Below, piece after piece: positions 32,432 through 45,243 of a stretch of 62,000 nt of DNA. The first letter of the stretch is position 1; every line of letters starts with the position of its first letter. The stretch lies in contig CM022667.1 of NCBI GenBank assembly GCA_012295275.1, forward strand, positions 17,412,745 through 17,474,744, written 5' to 3'. A program made the translations under genes and the position numbers. Under the pieces are notes generated by a model. That model was not told the origin of the DNA. It was given only the letters and a program-made list of their open reading frames with translations, and searched no databases. This stretch comes from Chrysomallon squamiferum (lineage: Eukaryota; Mollusca; Gastropoda; Neomphalida; Peltospiridae).

Positions 32432-32559
32432 CTGTCTTTCTCTCTCTCTGATTCTCTCTCTGTCTCTATCTCTCTCTGACATTCTCTGTATGTTTCCTCT
32501 CTTTATCTCTTTATATGTCTGTTTTTGTGTGTGTATATATACACACACAGCCAAATAAA

Positions 32560-32717
<158 letters not shown>

Positions 32718-33509
32718 TAGGCACAAACCCTTCCCCCCCACACACAAACCAACACAATATTTACACACGTTAAGCGCCTTCTAGATGAATAATGAAACAT
32801 CACATCATTTTCATTTGCGTCTAACAATTAAGCTGTTTTAGCCACAAGGAAGTTTAGAGAACAATAACTTTATCTAATAAACTAAATTATATTAGTTACT
32901 TTAGGAAGTTCAAAAAGTATGACTCTTAACTCTGCTAAGAAAACGATAGGAGAAAACAACAATCTTAGTATTTCCTTAATATATTTCAACCAATGAAAAT
33001 CTACACTAACAACTAGCGACAGCTGATATATTGCATTTTCTTAAGAAGAAAGAGTGAAAAGAAAAAGAAAATGCCCAGGTTAGGTTCTACACAAGGAAAT
33101 AACTGTTATGTTGAAAATTACTAATTAGATCTAGTTGTGCTGATGAGGTAAAATATAGATCAGTAATTAGAATAGAGGCCTGATGTATATTTGTTCTCAA
33201 GGTCTCTTCTGTTCGTCTATTTTTATTTTCTCCTTTTCTGCGCGAGCTTACAGACTCCTTTATCAAAAGCCGTTATAAGAGTTATCCGCCCCTGAGACGG
33301 TCTTAAGTAATAAATATATAAAAATAATCATCTTAAACTTGCTTCTAAATTCTAATAAACAAAAATAATAAATAAAACTGATGAATATACAGATGACAAA
33401 CAATTCATTTTCCAATTTATTTGTTTATTTATTTATTTACTCAATTGTTATTATTAGTTACTTCATTTAATTTATAATTGTTTAGTAACTTTTAAATTAG
33501 TGATGTAAT

Positions 33510-33578
<69 letters not shown>

Positions 33579-34080
33579 ATATATTATTATTATCATCATC
33601 ATCATTATAATTATTATTATTATTATTATTATTACTATTATTATTATGATTACTGTTGTTGTTGTTGTTGTTATATTTGTTTGTTGTTAACCCATTTTCT
33701 CGAAGCCAAACTTGTTTAGTTAAATGTAAATCTCATTCAAAACTGACGGAAGAATTCTTGAACTTTATATAGTTCAGAACGTAAATTAGTGAAAACTAAT
33801 TTTTAGAAAAAAAATTAAAAAAAGAAGAAATAAAATACATATTTATTTTGAGGAGAAACAAAAGAAAGGATACTGAGTGACAAACACTACAGAAGCAAGC
33901 TGCGCATGACAAGTTTCATTTGCTGATGAGTGACTCGCGGTATATCACGTTCCAAATAAAAATATTTTAAAAAATAAACTAATAATAATAAAAATAAAAA
34001 ATGTTGTTTCCTGGTAACATAGAACACAGTTACGTTTCAGATATTATCCTAAGGGCATTTATTATTTTTTATTGTTATTA

Positions 34081-34081
<1 letters not shown>

Positions 34082-34172
<91 letters not shown>
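34082..34172 (+). repeat. (ATT)n microsatellite
   Basis: About 30 ATT units ending in a T-homopolymer. Confidence 0.95.
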
Positions 34173-34174
<2 letters not shown>

Positions 34175-34464
34175 TTTTTTTTTTTTTAATAATCCAAGTA
34201 AAATAAAAAGAAAGAAAAGAAAGAAAGACATAAAATAATTAAAGAATACTGTAAAATGTATTGATCTTAAACTGACACTGTAAGTAATGTCATAAAGTAA
34301 AAGACATTAAATACATCTTTATTTCGAAAACTGCGTGCGTTTTATTATTAGTGAAAACAGAAACATTATCAACAATACTGAGTGAATACAATATTGAAGC
34401 AAGCTGAAAAGCTAATCATACTCCATAGCAAAATAAAAAAATAATATAGTATACCACTTTTTCT

Positions 34465-34500
<36 letters not shown>

Positions 34501-34803
34501 AATCCAAGTAAAATCAAATAAAATAAATTAAATTTAAAATTAATTAAATAAATAAAAACATAAAATAATTAAAGAATACCATTGTACTGTATAATGTATT
34601 GATCTAAAACTGACATTGTAAGTAATGTCATAAACAGGGATCGCATCATAGGCAAATCAAATTAACTTCAGATAGCAGCAATACTTACTTAATTAATGTC
34701 CGAATTTTATCAGTATGGTTACTCTAACTGAAAGTAAAGTAATATTTATTTATTCATTTATTTTATTTTATTTTATTTTATTTTATTTTATATCTTTCTC
34801 TAT

Positions 34804-34836
<33 letters not shown>

Positions 34837-34979
34837 TCAGAAATCACTTCATCCACACTTATACGTCGTCATGAATGTTTGTGGTTCTTTCCGGCAAATT
34901 CAGCGACCAAATAACAAACTGTTGTCCTGAAAATGTTGCGTATATTTAACATCGAATAAACAAGTGACCGTATTCCTGT

Positions 34980-35235
34980 CAATTTGACCGGAAGTTACCT
35001 TGTTTACATGTGTCAAAATTTTAATATTTTAAAATTAAAACAGTTAATCGATGTTTTTATTCTCCCTGTGCATAATTTAATTATGTGTGTAATAAGATTT
35101 TCATAAGAGATAATGTATGCTAACATGACAGTCTCACTGGAAGAAAATGGCAGATGTGAACCATGCCACTACTGCTGTAGGCTTAGAAATTTTTGTTGAA
35201 AATCGAGTGCATCAGCCATAAATTGGGGTTTTGCA
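34980..35235 (+). promoter_or_regulatory. POMGNT2 promoter candidate with ETS site and possible non-coding exon
   Basis: ACCGGAAGT (34987-34995) is a consensus ETS/GABP site typical of broadly expressed genes. A consensus donor TTGCA|GTGAGT occurs at 35235/35236. The next strong acceptor is TTTTGCAG at about 36554, just before the POMGNT2 start. I infer an untranslated exon 1 ending at 35235 and a 1.3-kb intron. Confidence 0.4.
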
Positions 35236-35265
35236 GTGAGTTTTTTAATAAATGTGGGAATAACA

Positions 35266-35346
<81 letters not shown>

Positions 35347-36553
35347 ATCTGTCCACTATAAAGAAAAGAAATTGGCTCTCACTAGAATATTTATATTACC
35401 TTTCATGGATGCACTTGTACTGCAGGAAGTCTATATCATCCATCATTTTCTTGGAACACAGATAACAAATATTAATATAATATTATATAATTTTAACTTT
35501 TATTTATTAACAAAGCTGGATAATGGTAGTAAATTGGGAATAATAATTGTAAAAACATTATGATTATGAAATGTTTCTCGTTGTAGATTCAGTAAGCTTA
35601 TATTATTCAAAAATTAAAATGCAAATAAAAAATATGTCATTAATTCACACAGCATATGAATCATAAAATGTTCAGTCGACAGAAAGTAATTGTCACATTT
35701 GCAAAGTACCATTGTCATTGAGTTTTGATATATATAATACACCCCAAAAAAACAACAACACCGTCCTAATCTCTAAATTTATGAATTATCATAATTAGTA
35801 TATTAAAAAAATGAAAGTTATAATGATGGTTTATACTGCACATAGCACATATAGCAGTATGTTAGCTCTCATGATCAAACTAACCCATTTGTTATATGCA
35901 GAGGTCTGGTGATTCTCAGGGCCAACTCCTTGATTGTATGCCCCAAAGACTGAAGTATAAGGCCTAGTACTGAGACATATTATGAGAAAGGAAGATATTA
36001 TCAATATGTAAATATAGATGAAACACAAAATAACCACTTTATTCAATTTAAATATAAATCAACCTAATTTATTAAATTCTTTTTTCTGATTGGGTGCCCC
36101 CCCCCCATTTGGAAGCCAGGGCCACTGTCCCTTTGGCCCCCTCTCTGCACATACTAGTTATATGAGTACAAATGTAAATATATTTGTATTTATTTCATAT
36201 TCCACTTTGCAGACTACAGTATATATTTCAAATCACCCCAAAACATGTTGACCATACAAGTAATCTAGTTTGCAAAAAATGGAATTAAAAGAATGTGTGT
36301 GTGTGTGTGTGTGATGTTTTTACATGGTTAATGCATATTATCTCTCGTCCACTTACAAAGCCAGAATTCTGATCCTCCAGTTGTTGGTTTAGTGCAGTAT
36401 TAATAACTGTGTTTTGTACCAAATACAACTATATGTATTGCAGATGGATTGTATATAGTCTGCAGAACATAAAATCCATTCCAGTCATTTCAAACAATTA
36501 CCTACACTGTAGAATATATCAAAAATTATATTAGTTTTCTTATTTCTTTTGCA
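35236..36553. other. Probable 5' untranslated intron of POMGNT2
   Basis: It contains a CT run (35271-35342). It also has a stretch at about 35870-36140 with CCCCCCCCCC and GGAAGCCAGGGCCACTGTCC that is more GC-rich than its surroundings and may be a fragment of an interspersed repeat. No coding exon was found. Confidence 0.4.
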
Positions 36554-36601
36554 GTTTGTTGTATGGTCTTAACAGTCATCGAGAGAATACACAAGACCAA
36601 C

Positions 36602-38524
36602 ATGTTATCACTTCACAATATTACCCATGCTGTAATGATAGCTTTGATTGCAACACTGGTGAGAAAGTATCTTCAGCTGAGATTTGAATACGAAGACCTT
36701 GAACTGACAGTCCAGTCTTATGGCAGTTCCGTGCCAGAGACACAGGACACTGGTATTCAAGACCTGTCATCAGAATTAGAAAAATGTAAAAATATTATGA
36801 GCCAAAACCATAAGAGTAATTCAGTCAGTTACCATGTCAATGGAAATGGAAATTCAGATTCTCCAAGTGCTATGGATGTGACTCCATCTAAAGATTCTTC
36901 AGGCACCAGAGATACAAATATAGATTATTTGAATGGTAAGGAAATGAGTTACAATGATCTCAGTACTTCAGTTTGGTGTTATGGAAACAACAGATCAGAA
37001 CGAATTTGTCATTTTCACAATCTCTGCTACTTCAGCAGACACAAAGATTTTGTTTTCATTCATGGAAAGGACAGTGTTATGGAGAATCTTCCAGATGATC
37101 CTGAAGCTATTTTAGACCTTTCATCTGTGGATGGTCACAATAACTTTTTCTTCTCATTCTCCAGTGTTTTGGCCAAGCCATTCAAAAATTTGACAGTACA
37201 ATGGATAAATGAAACAAGCTTGATAATGTCTCGGTTCAAGCCAGATAATTTGATGCATGTTCTTCATGATGACATTCTTCCACTCCATCAAACAGTTAAA
37301 TGGATTACATTTATCACACAGCAGTCATTTTCTGACATTCAGTTTGTTTTCATGGACAACTGGGAAGACAGTGAGTTTGACCCTTTGTATGACACTTTGT
37401 CAGATCACAAGGCTATCAGAAAAATGGATCTTGACAATTCTGGTCAAGTCGTATGTTTTTCTAATAGTTTTGTAGGACTCCTAAAAACCACCACATGGTA
37501 CCAATATGGATTTTTCAATCCTCAGGGTCCAAAGAATGAAATTAAAGTCACTTCTGAACATGTTCATGATTTGGTTCATCATCTTTTGATGCATTTGCCC
37601 AGCACAGTTAACTATTATGAAAACACTGGACAGTATCTAGTTTTACTTTCACGGAAGCTAAACAGGCTGATTCTTAATGAAGCAGAACTAATTGTGAAAA
37701 TAGCTCAGGAGACTAAAATAAAAGTTGTGTCTATAAGTTCAGAGACTCACACCATTGAAGACATGATGCATATAGTTCATGGTTCACAGGGAATCATAGG
37801 TATGCATGGTTCACTCATGTCACTATGTCTCTTCCTTCGCCCAGGTAGTGTCGTTGTTGAACTTTTTCCTTATGCAGTAAACCCATCAAATTACACACCA
37901 TACAGTTCTCTGGCTGGCACAAAGGGTATGAATATTATATATAAAGCATGGACAAATACTGATAAAGACAACACAGTTATGCACCCAGAATATGTTCCAG
38001 AATTAGGTGGCATTTATCACTTAACAGATGATCAACAAGATGATATAAAGTCTCAGACTAATGTCCCAGCCCATCTGTGCTGTTCAGATCCATCCTGGTT
38101 GTTTCACATTTATCAAGACACAACTGTTGATGTGAAGGAAGTAACACAGATCATAACAGCAGCTCTAGAAGAAGGAGAGAAAACAGTTAACAATATGACT
38201 TCCTCATCATTACACATGGCTGTTCTTTTCCCAGGACTGGTTAACAATATTACCTGTGAAAGAATTATTAATGAAGGAAAAATATTTTTGAAGTTGTCCT
38301 GGGTAAAACCTTGGAATATTCCTTATATAAAGTATTACAAGTTAAACTATGAAGTGTGGTTGCAAAACAGTGCAGAAGATGATGTTGTTTCATTTATGTT
38401 GTCAAATCAGACGTCACATGTTTTATCAAGTGCCATTAAATCAGATCATAAATACCATGTATGGGTTAGATGTGTGTTAAATGGTCAGTTCATTGGTGTA
38501 TTCAGAAATGCTCTGGATTGTTAG
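36602..38524 (+). CDS. POMGNT2: Protein O-linked-mannose beta-1,4-N-acetylglucosaminyltransferase 2
   Basis: A single open exon of 640 residues. POMGNT2 adds GlcNAc in beta-1,4 linkage to O-mannose on proteins such as alpha-dystroglycan in the endoplasmic reticulum, starting the core M3 glycan. Recognised stretches include WCYGNNRSERICHF, RFKPDNLMHVLHDDILPL, NRLILNEAEL, MHGSLMSLCLFL and VVELFPYAVNPSNYTPY (GT61-type catalytic domain), CCSDPSWLFHIYQDT, and a C-terminal fibronectin type III domain (about residues 550-640). An upstream in-frame ATG at 36563 is possible. I prefer 36602 because it opens directly onto a signal anchor, as in the family. An insert between anchor and catalytic domain makes it longer than the vertebrate protein (about 580). 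Its acceptor at about 36554 implies a 5' untranslated intron. Confidence 0.93.
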   Translation: MLSLHNITHAVMIALIATLVRKYLQLRFEYEDLELTVQSYGSSVPETQDTGIQDLSSELEKCKNIMSQNHKSNSVSYHVNGNGNSDSPSAMDVTPSKDSSGTRDTNIDYLNGKEMSYNDLSTSVWCYGNNRSERICHFHNLCYFSRHKDFVFIHGKDSVMENLPDDPEAILDLSSVDGHNNFFFSFSSVLAKPFKNLTVQWINETSLIMSRFKPDNLMHVLHDDILPLHQTVKWITFITQQSFSDIQFVFMDNWEDSEFDPLYDTLSDHKAIRKMDLDNSGQVVCFSNSFVGLLKTTTWYQYGFFNPQGPKNEIKVTSEHVHDLVHHLLMHLPSTVNYYENTGQYLVLLSRKLNRLILNEAELIVKIAQETKIKVVSISSETHTIEDMMHIVHGSQGIIGMHGSLMSLCLFLRPGSVVVELFPYAVNPSNYTPYSSLAGTKGMNIIYKAWTNTDKDNTVMHPEYVPELGGIYHLTDDQQDDIKSQTNVPAHLCCSDPSWLFHIYQDTTVDVKEVTQIITAALEEGEKTVNNMTSSSLHMAVLFPGLVNNITCERIINEGKIFLKLSWVKPWNIPYIKYYKLNYEVWLQNSAEDDVVSFMLSNQTSHVLSSAIKSDHKYHVWVRCVLNGQFIGVFRNALDC

Positions 38525-39915
38525 AACAAGAAATGTAAATGGTCAAATATTTTATCACAGAATAAAAAAATTATTTCAAGTAACAATGTAAAATTTAAAA
38601 TGTATTTTTACTGATTCCAAACACTCATATTATAATGTGAATGAAGAACAGTTTATTCAGCTTTTAAAAGTCAATGGTAGACATTTTTGAAGTTTGCTAT
38701 ATTAATACTCCCATCAATTTTTTTCTTAACTAAAAATATTTGTTTTTACATAGTGATTTATTCTATCTCTGTCAGACTGTTTATATTAATGTTGCCAAGA
38801 CTGGTGCTTATAAATCTTTACTAAATGGTATCATTCCAATAGTTTCATTATATATATATATATAATGAAACTATTGGAATGATACCATTTAGTATATATA
38901 TATATATATATATATATTATTATTATTATTATTGTTATTATTATTATTAATTTATTTATTTGTAAAAATATTTATAATTACCAGTATTATAAAATTTTAT
39001 TAAAAACATTATCTCATGAATGACAATATACCGAATGATAAACAGTTAAGATTATTTAATAATACTTTTTTCATTATGATGATCGGAATTCTGCAACAAT
39101 AAACATAAAATAAAAAAATATGATATGATCATCTAATGCATTTCTAATTGAAGAATTTGAAACTTTTAATCAATTTAAACCAGTTTGGTGACACTTCACT
39201 CTAATATTGAACCTTTTGTTTTTTGTTATGTCTAAGAAGTCTTGAAATCACTTTAGATAATGAACACTGTCATCAACAGGTTTGTACCCAAATAGATCTA
39301 CATAAAAATACTTTAAATTAAATTAAAATATGAATGGGGCCAATTTACAGAACTGTTTATGTTGTATAATACGTCTCTCTGTAAATTTCAGTTTAGGTTT
39401 TTAATTCTACTTTGTGAATACTTTATCATTATGTAATTATTGCAGCTGCATGAAAAAAAAAATAATAATAATAATAAAAACGTTTTCTTAGGACTGTCAT
39501 TTTTATTTTATTTTTTAACTGTTGCTTTATTGAAGTTAGTTTGTCTTTCAGCAATTAGATTTTGTAATTGTTGTTATCATCATCATCATCATCTTCATTA
39601 TTATTAGTATTTGTATACCACCTTGTTTTAGAATAGTTTTCTTTTTGAGCAATCAAAAAACACATTATTTACTTTTGTTGATTTTCTGTGTGTGTGTGTG
39701 TGTGTGTGTTTGTGTTCTCAATTATGAAAATGTGTAAATAATGTACTATTTACAGTACAGTTCATATATTTATAATATTTGTGTGGTTTTTCCATTTCTA
39801 CATTTTATTTTTTGTTTTTTGTTTTCAAGACAAACATGTGCTGAGCAAAAATGACTGTTATTTTGATTTGACACTGATTGTTGTAAAGAACAGGCAATAA
39901 AATATTTAAACATTC
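38525..39915 (+). other. POMGNT2 3' untranslated region (probable)
   Basis: AT-rich sequence running to an AATAAA at 39896-39901, the best candidate polyadenylation signal. It contains the perfect palindrome at 38820-38893, an ATT run and a GT run near 39690. Shorter transcripts ending earlier cannot be excluded. Confidence 0.45.
38820..38893. repeat. Perfect 74-bp palindrome
   Basis: The left arm 38820-38856 begins ACTAAATGGTATCATTCC and the right arm 38857-38893 is its exact reverse complement, with no spacer. The centre is TATATA. On RNA it would form a 30-plus bp hairpin in the POMGNT2 3' untranslated region. On DNA it could extrude as a cruciform. Confidence 0.95.
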
Positions 39916-40359
39916 ATATTAGTTTCGTATTTAGTATTTACTGTTTGTTTCACTGAATAATGTACACAATCATTTGAAGGATTAGTTTTTCCTATTTTTC
40001 ATTTAAACAGTGCCTTATTACTTTAGAGTACCTATAATTAACTTTAACTTTGGCAAACGTCTAACACACACACAATGTTTTTTCCCACACCGATACAGTT
40101 TGTTTCATCCTTGGGTCTTCAGACATCAGATTTAGTTCCCTGAATGATCTGTCAGAACAAATCATAAAAATATTTAGAATAACTTCTAGCTCTGCTAATA
40201 AGCCATAGAAGTAAAGATTACCAATAATAATATTCAAAATTAAAAAATAATAATAATTTTATTATTATTTATAAAAATAAAATTAAAAAATATGAAAATT
40301 TTAAAATCCTATAGTTCAAAATAAATACAAATCACATTTAGTTCTGACGTTTCATCTAT

Positions 40360-40510
40360 AAGAAGAAGGGACGTAACTCTAACCAATTATCTATTTAACG
40401 CGTTACGTAAATCGAGACTAAGCGCAAATTTGGTTTTCACGGAGTCAGCATTGTGATTACGTAACTAGTTGTGTTCTTAGAAGTAATTGTCGTTCAGCTA
40501 ATTTATGTTA
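40360..40510 (+). promoter_or_regulatory. IMPA1 promoter candidate with paired TTACGTAA sites
   Basis: Two exact TTACGTAA palindromes (40403-40410 and 40457-40464), 54 bases apart, match the PAR/C/EBP-type bZIP consensus. A CCAAT sequence is at about 40382. The IMPA1 start codon lies 10 bases after an acceptor TTTTCAG (about 40913), so a 5' untranslated exon in or near this block is likely. Confidence 0.4.
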
Positions 40511-40923
40511 AAAAATAAATAAATAGTTTAACTTTATCGTTTCTGCTATTTCAGCATTAAATCCGTTTTCGCATTATTAAGTAATAAAAAAAAATGGTCT
40601 CGTGCCCCATATTCATACCTTTTAGCTTCTGTGTTAGTGTATATAACTATAAAGTATAAATATAATGAATATGTTACGTAGATTTTTGATTGGTAAATTG
40701 TTATACAACATCATTAAGTTAAAAACATTTATTAATTTATCTTTAAAATGAATAAACACTGTAAGAATAATGATTGCTATTCTGATCATTTATTTACTAA
40801 TTTAGTTTTTAAAAAAATGCATGTATAATGCGATTTTTGATTACCATCGCGTATTAAATAAAAAATGCTCGTCTATTCCTCGCTTTAATAAAGTGATTGT
40901 AGATTGTTTTCAGCTCAATAAAT

Positions 40924-41807
40924 ATGTCTAGGAGTGTAACAGATGACCAAATAAATGAATGGTGTGATGCAGGAATCAACATAGCCAGAAAAGCAGGCGT
41001 TGTAAGCTAATGTTATTACTAATTTTGAATTAAATTAATAAAGATTCTCACAGCTTTTAAAATAGATCTGCAAATTTTAATTGAATAAGTGAATATTCAT
41101 CATAATCAAGCAATATTCTTAAAATAATTTTTAATGTGGTAATATGAAAAATACCCATATATTATTAATTAAACTACTTATTTTTCCTTCACTTTTTTTT
41201 TTGTTGTTGATGTTGTTGTTTGTTTGTTTTTTGGTTGTTGTTTTTTTAATGTTAATTTATAATTTAATTTTTATATTTTCTTTTTCTTTTCTTTTTTGGA
41301 GCTGTAAAATCAGGACAATATATAGTTAAGTGTAGATGTTAACTACAGCTGTAATTCTTGACAGTAATGATGAAACCTAAAAAAACACCTTTATAATTTG
41401 GTAATTAATAAATTATATATGAATAATGTTGATAATGTACAAACATATAAATCATGCAAGGAAAGATACACATACACACTCACACACACAACCTTTATAA
41501 AATACAACTAAAAAAAAAAAAAATCAACAAAATGTTTCTCTTCTTTTTATACAGATGATACGAGATGGGCTGGATAAGGAGAAAACAGTTGACACTAAAA
41601 TTAGTTATGCTGACCTGGTAACAGAAACAGATAGAGCAGTGGAAAAAATGGTGATGGAATTCATCCAAAACAAATATCCATCTCACAAGTTAGTTCCTCT
41701 TGTTAAATAAAATTAATCTTTTTACTGTCAGTAAAGTATGTATCATGTTTAAATGCATATACATTTGTATGTGAATGAAAGTCTCTTTGTTTGCATACAC
41801 ACACCCA

Positions 41808-41838
<31 letters not shown>

Positions 41839-42842
41839 AATAAACCCTTCGTGGAGCAGTTAAAGAAATAGAAAATACCAGAGTGAGTGTATTAAGAAAA
41901 AGTGATACTGAAAAATACTCTTCATCTTTTATCATTAGAAAATTCATACTAATATATATAACATAAAATCAGTTGTTAACATTTTAAATGAAATTATCTA
42001 CTTTTAATGATCCATTTTCTTCCATATCTTACCAACAGTTTCTCTGCAGTTAGCACCATTGTATCACTTCAAATTTCAGTCAGTTTCACAACTTTCAGTC
42101 TGGGATGGTGCAGAGAGTCATCAGAAGTAAAACATTTCTTTTCCATTAAAACCTTTATAGGCACTATTCAGAAAGGTTATTCAATTCTTTTTTCTTTATT
42201 TTAATTATTATTCTATTTAATATTTTTAGGTTTATTGGAGAGGAGTCAGCCGTGGAAGGTGAACAGTGTAAATACACAGATGATCCAACATGGATAGTGG
42301 ATCCCATCGACGGAACAGCAAACTTTGTTCATCGGTACACTTATTATTTATTTAGTTTTTGAATTTTTTTTTTATACATTTATGTTTACTCATGTGTATG
42401 TACATATATTATTTTTTAATTTTTTTAATTACAACAGCTGAACAGTAACAGTTTATTATTTTTCTTCTCATTTAAGGTCAGAGTAAACAAAAACAAAAAG
42501 AGACAATAAATTAAAAAATAATATGAATACAAGAAATAATTTATATATAGCAAGTTAATGTAAAAATATTACAAAACAAATATGAAAATCAAGACAAGAA
42601 ATTAAAAGGAGAAATATATATATAATGCTTGTTTATGTAGATCTTTTATATTATGTTTATTCTTCCAGCATTCCTGAAGTTTCATTTTCTCTTGCCATTG
42701 CTGTGAACAAAAAGGTAGATGAAAAAATAAAATTATTTTTCCTTTAAACATTTCATTTCAAATCCTTTATTGGCTTATTGCTGTCTTTATTTTCTGTCAT
42801 TTTCTTCTTTCTTTGAAAAAAAAATAATTGTATATCTATTTA

Positions 42843-42896
<54 letters not shown>

Positions 42897-45243
42897 ACTC
42901 AGATATACCAGTGATTTTCCAGCACTCTTGTCACCCAGCTTACAGACCAAAACACCACAGTTCTACTTTATTTTGGATTGATGTGACCTGGTGCTTACAT
43001 CTGACACCATGATTAACACACTCATTTGTTGTAGAAAACATAGCTGGGGTTAAATTCAAGCAAAACAACACCATCTTGTCTGCACAGTTAACTAGTGGCC
43101 ATGGACATTTCAAGATGTCAGACCATCAGTTGCCAGATATTCAGTGGTGTACCTACCTGTATATATGTATATGCTGTCATTGGTAATACATTCCTTTAAA
43201 AAAAGAAAAAAACAGGTGTTTTTTTTGTCTTTGTCTTTTATTTATTGTTTATTTTTGTTTTTTCAATTCAGGTTGTAATAGGAATAATTTATCTGCCTGC
43301 CCTGGAGAAAATGTACACAGCAAAACAAGGCAAGGGAGCCTTCTGTAACGGGGAGAAAATTAACGTCCATAAGATAGAAAGTAAATATGTAATTGAAATA
43401 TATTTTAAATAATTATAACTGTTGCATCTGGCAGTGTGATACTGCTGTAATACTGTATCGTTGTTGTTTTATTTTATTTTTGTTATTGTAAATTATTTTT
43501 GTTGTTATTTTTGTAAACTATTGTTATTAATGTTGTTGTTACCATTTCTGGTTTTTATTTTTGTTATTAAAAAGAAAAATATTTGCATAACTTTTATGAA
43601 CTGAATAAATTAAAGGTGTTTTTTTTTTTTTTTTTTTAAAGATCTGAAAGATGCTGTTGTTATTACTGAAGGTGGAAATTCTAGAGATCCTGCTGTTCTT
43701 AAAACTAAGATGAAGAACATGGAAGCTATTATTACCAAGTCACATGGGTACTTGTTTTCTACCATCATCGTTATCATCATCATCATTATTATTATCATTA
43801 CTAGTCATCAACATCTTGGTTTATTTATTTATTTATATGATTTGATTTGATTTTTTGGTTTAATTTATTTAATTCTATTTTATTTTATAGTATTTTATTT
43901 TGCAAGAACAGCAGCTTTAAATATATTGCTGATTTCAACCAGTCTCTCTCTCTCAGCCAATATGTGCTTTATAAGCTGTAAGCAAATGCATATAAAAAGA
44001 CTCCTTGCAGCCTGTTTTCTCTGTAAAATGTTATTAATATACCATCTTGCAAAAAGTTTCTTCTCAGATATCATCTTAATAAACCATCTGCTTGAAACCT
44101 TGCATCTCTTTAAGTTTTCAAAATGTTTCACGGGTTGATTCTTATTTAATTATTCTCTGCAGTATCCGGGCCTATGGATCAGCAGCAATTAACATGTGCA
44201 AAGTGGCCAGTGGGTGCTCCGAGGCCTACGTCGAGTATGGAATTCACTGCTGGGACATCGCAGCGGGGCAGATTATTGTTGAAGAAGCTGGTGGTGTTGT
44301 TGTAGATCCATCAGGTGAAAAAAAAAAAAAAAAAACCCTAAACCCCACAAAACAATAATTTGTGAAATTGAAATATGTTAAATTTTACATCAAAGAAATT
44401 CAGCACTAAATAATTATGGAAAGTCAGGATTATTTTCAAACAGAGAGTTATTTTATGACACTTTATTTCTAATTATATTCGATAATTTTACCATCAATAA
44501 AAATAAAAGATGTTGGAAATTAATTGTATTGCATTTCTCAAAAAACAAAGACAGTGAATAAAAGATTTTGACCATAAATGCTATCAAGGAAATGCATATT
44601 TAAATTACTAAATAATAATAAGAGGAAAATATGAAAGTAATATTCATCCTTTCACATAAGGACATTTCTTCAGTCCAGATAGGTAATTTCTTCCGGCAAG
44701 ATAGATAAATTTGTAACTCTGTGAAACAGTCCAGAAATCAGTTGTTATTTTTGTTTTGTAGATAATGAATCCTGATGTATGAAACAGATGTACATAAACA
44801 CACACTCATGCACCTGCACCCACATGTTCAGCTGTAAGAAACATCCTCTACCCAGTTTAATTCACCTAATTTTTTAAATTCACCAAGTGATTCACATCAT
44901 ATGACTTGTGTCAGAGCCAGGGTGAAGTCAGTACAAAAATTAATTATAAATCTAGATACGGAGTTGATAGATCCATATTATACAACCACTTATCTTAAGA
45001 AGTCACACATCTTTTCTTCATACTTGGATGACGATTTATAATCTGAAAATGTAAAATTCATTTTCAGTACTTTTTTATTATCTAGTTTTTAGATTGTCTT
45101 TTAATAAAAAAAAAATTAAAAATTTGTTTTTTTCAGGTGGTAATTTTGACCTAATGAATCGAAGAGTCCTGTGTGCATCTACTAAAAACCTAGCAAAGGA
45201 AATGTCGGCCATTTTGACCAATATAGATTTAACCAGAGATTGA
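40924..45243 (+). CDS. IMPA1: Inositol monophosphatase
   Basis: Eight coding exons: 40924-41001, 41555-41688, 42230-42334, 42669-42714, 43272-43380, 43642-43747, 44163-44314 and 45137-45243. All junctions keep the frame and give 278 residues, the usual family length. It hydrolyses myo-inositol monophosphates to free inositol for phosphoinositide recycling, is cytosolic and Mg-dependent, and is the lithium-sensitive enzyme in animals. Visible family motifs are DLVTETD (exon 2), IGEES (exon 3), [15 protein letters not shown] with the metal-binding aspartates (exon 3), and [18 protein letters not shown] with the third metal Asp (exon 7). The exon 7 donor is followed by a long A-run. AATAAA at 45997-46002 is a likely polyadenylation signal. 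No defect is seen. Confidence 0.95.
42820..43200. other. IMPA1 intron 4 with TA/CA repeat and unidentified sequence
   Basis: A (TA)n(CA)n tract at about 42845-42895 is followed by about 250 bases of less AT-rich sequence that looks unlike the rest of the intron and may be a dispersed repeat. No exon was found. Confidence 0.35.

Noticed and set aside
44092-44358. An 88-codon frame across IMPA1 exon 7
   Set aside because: Only 44163-44314 is exon. The rest is intron read-through, ending in a Lys run from poly-A.
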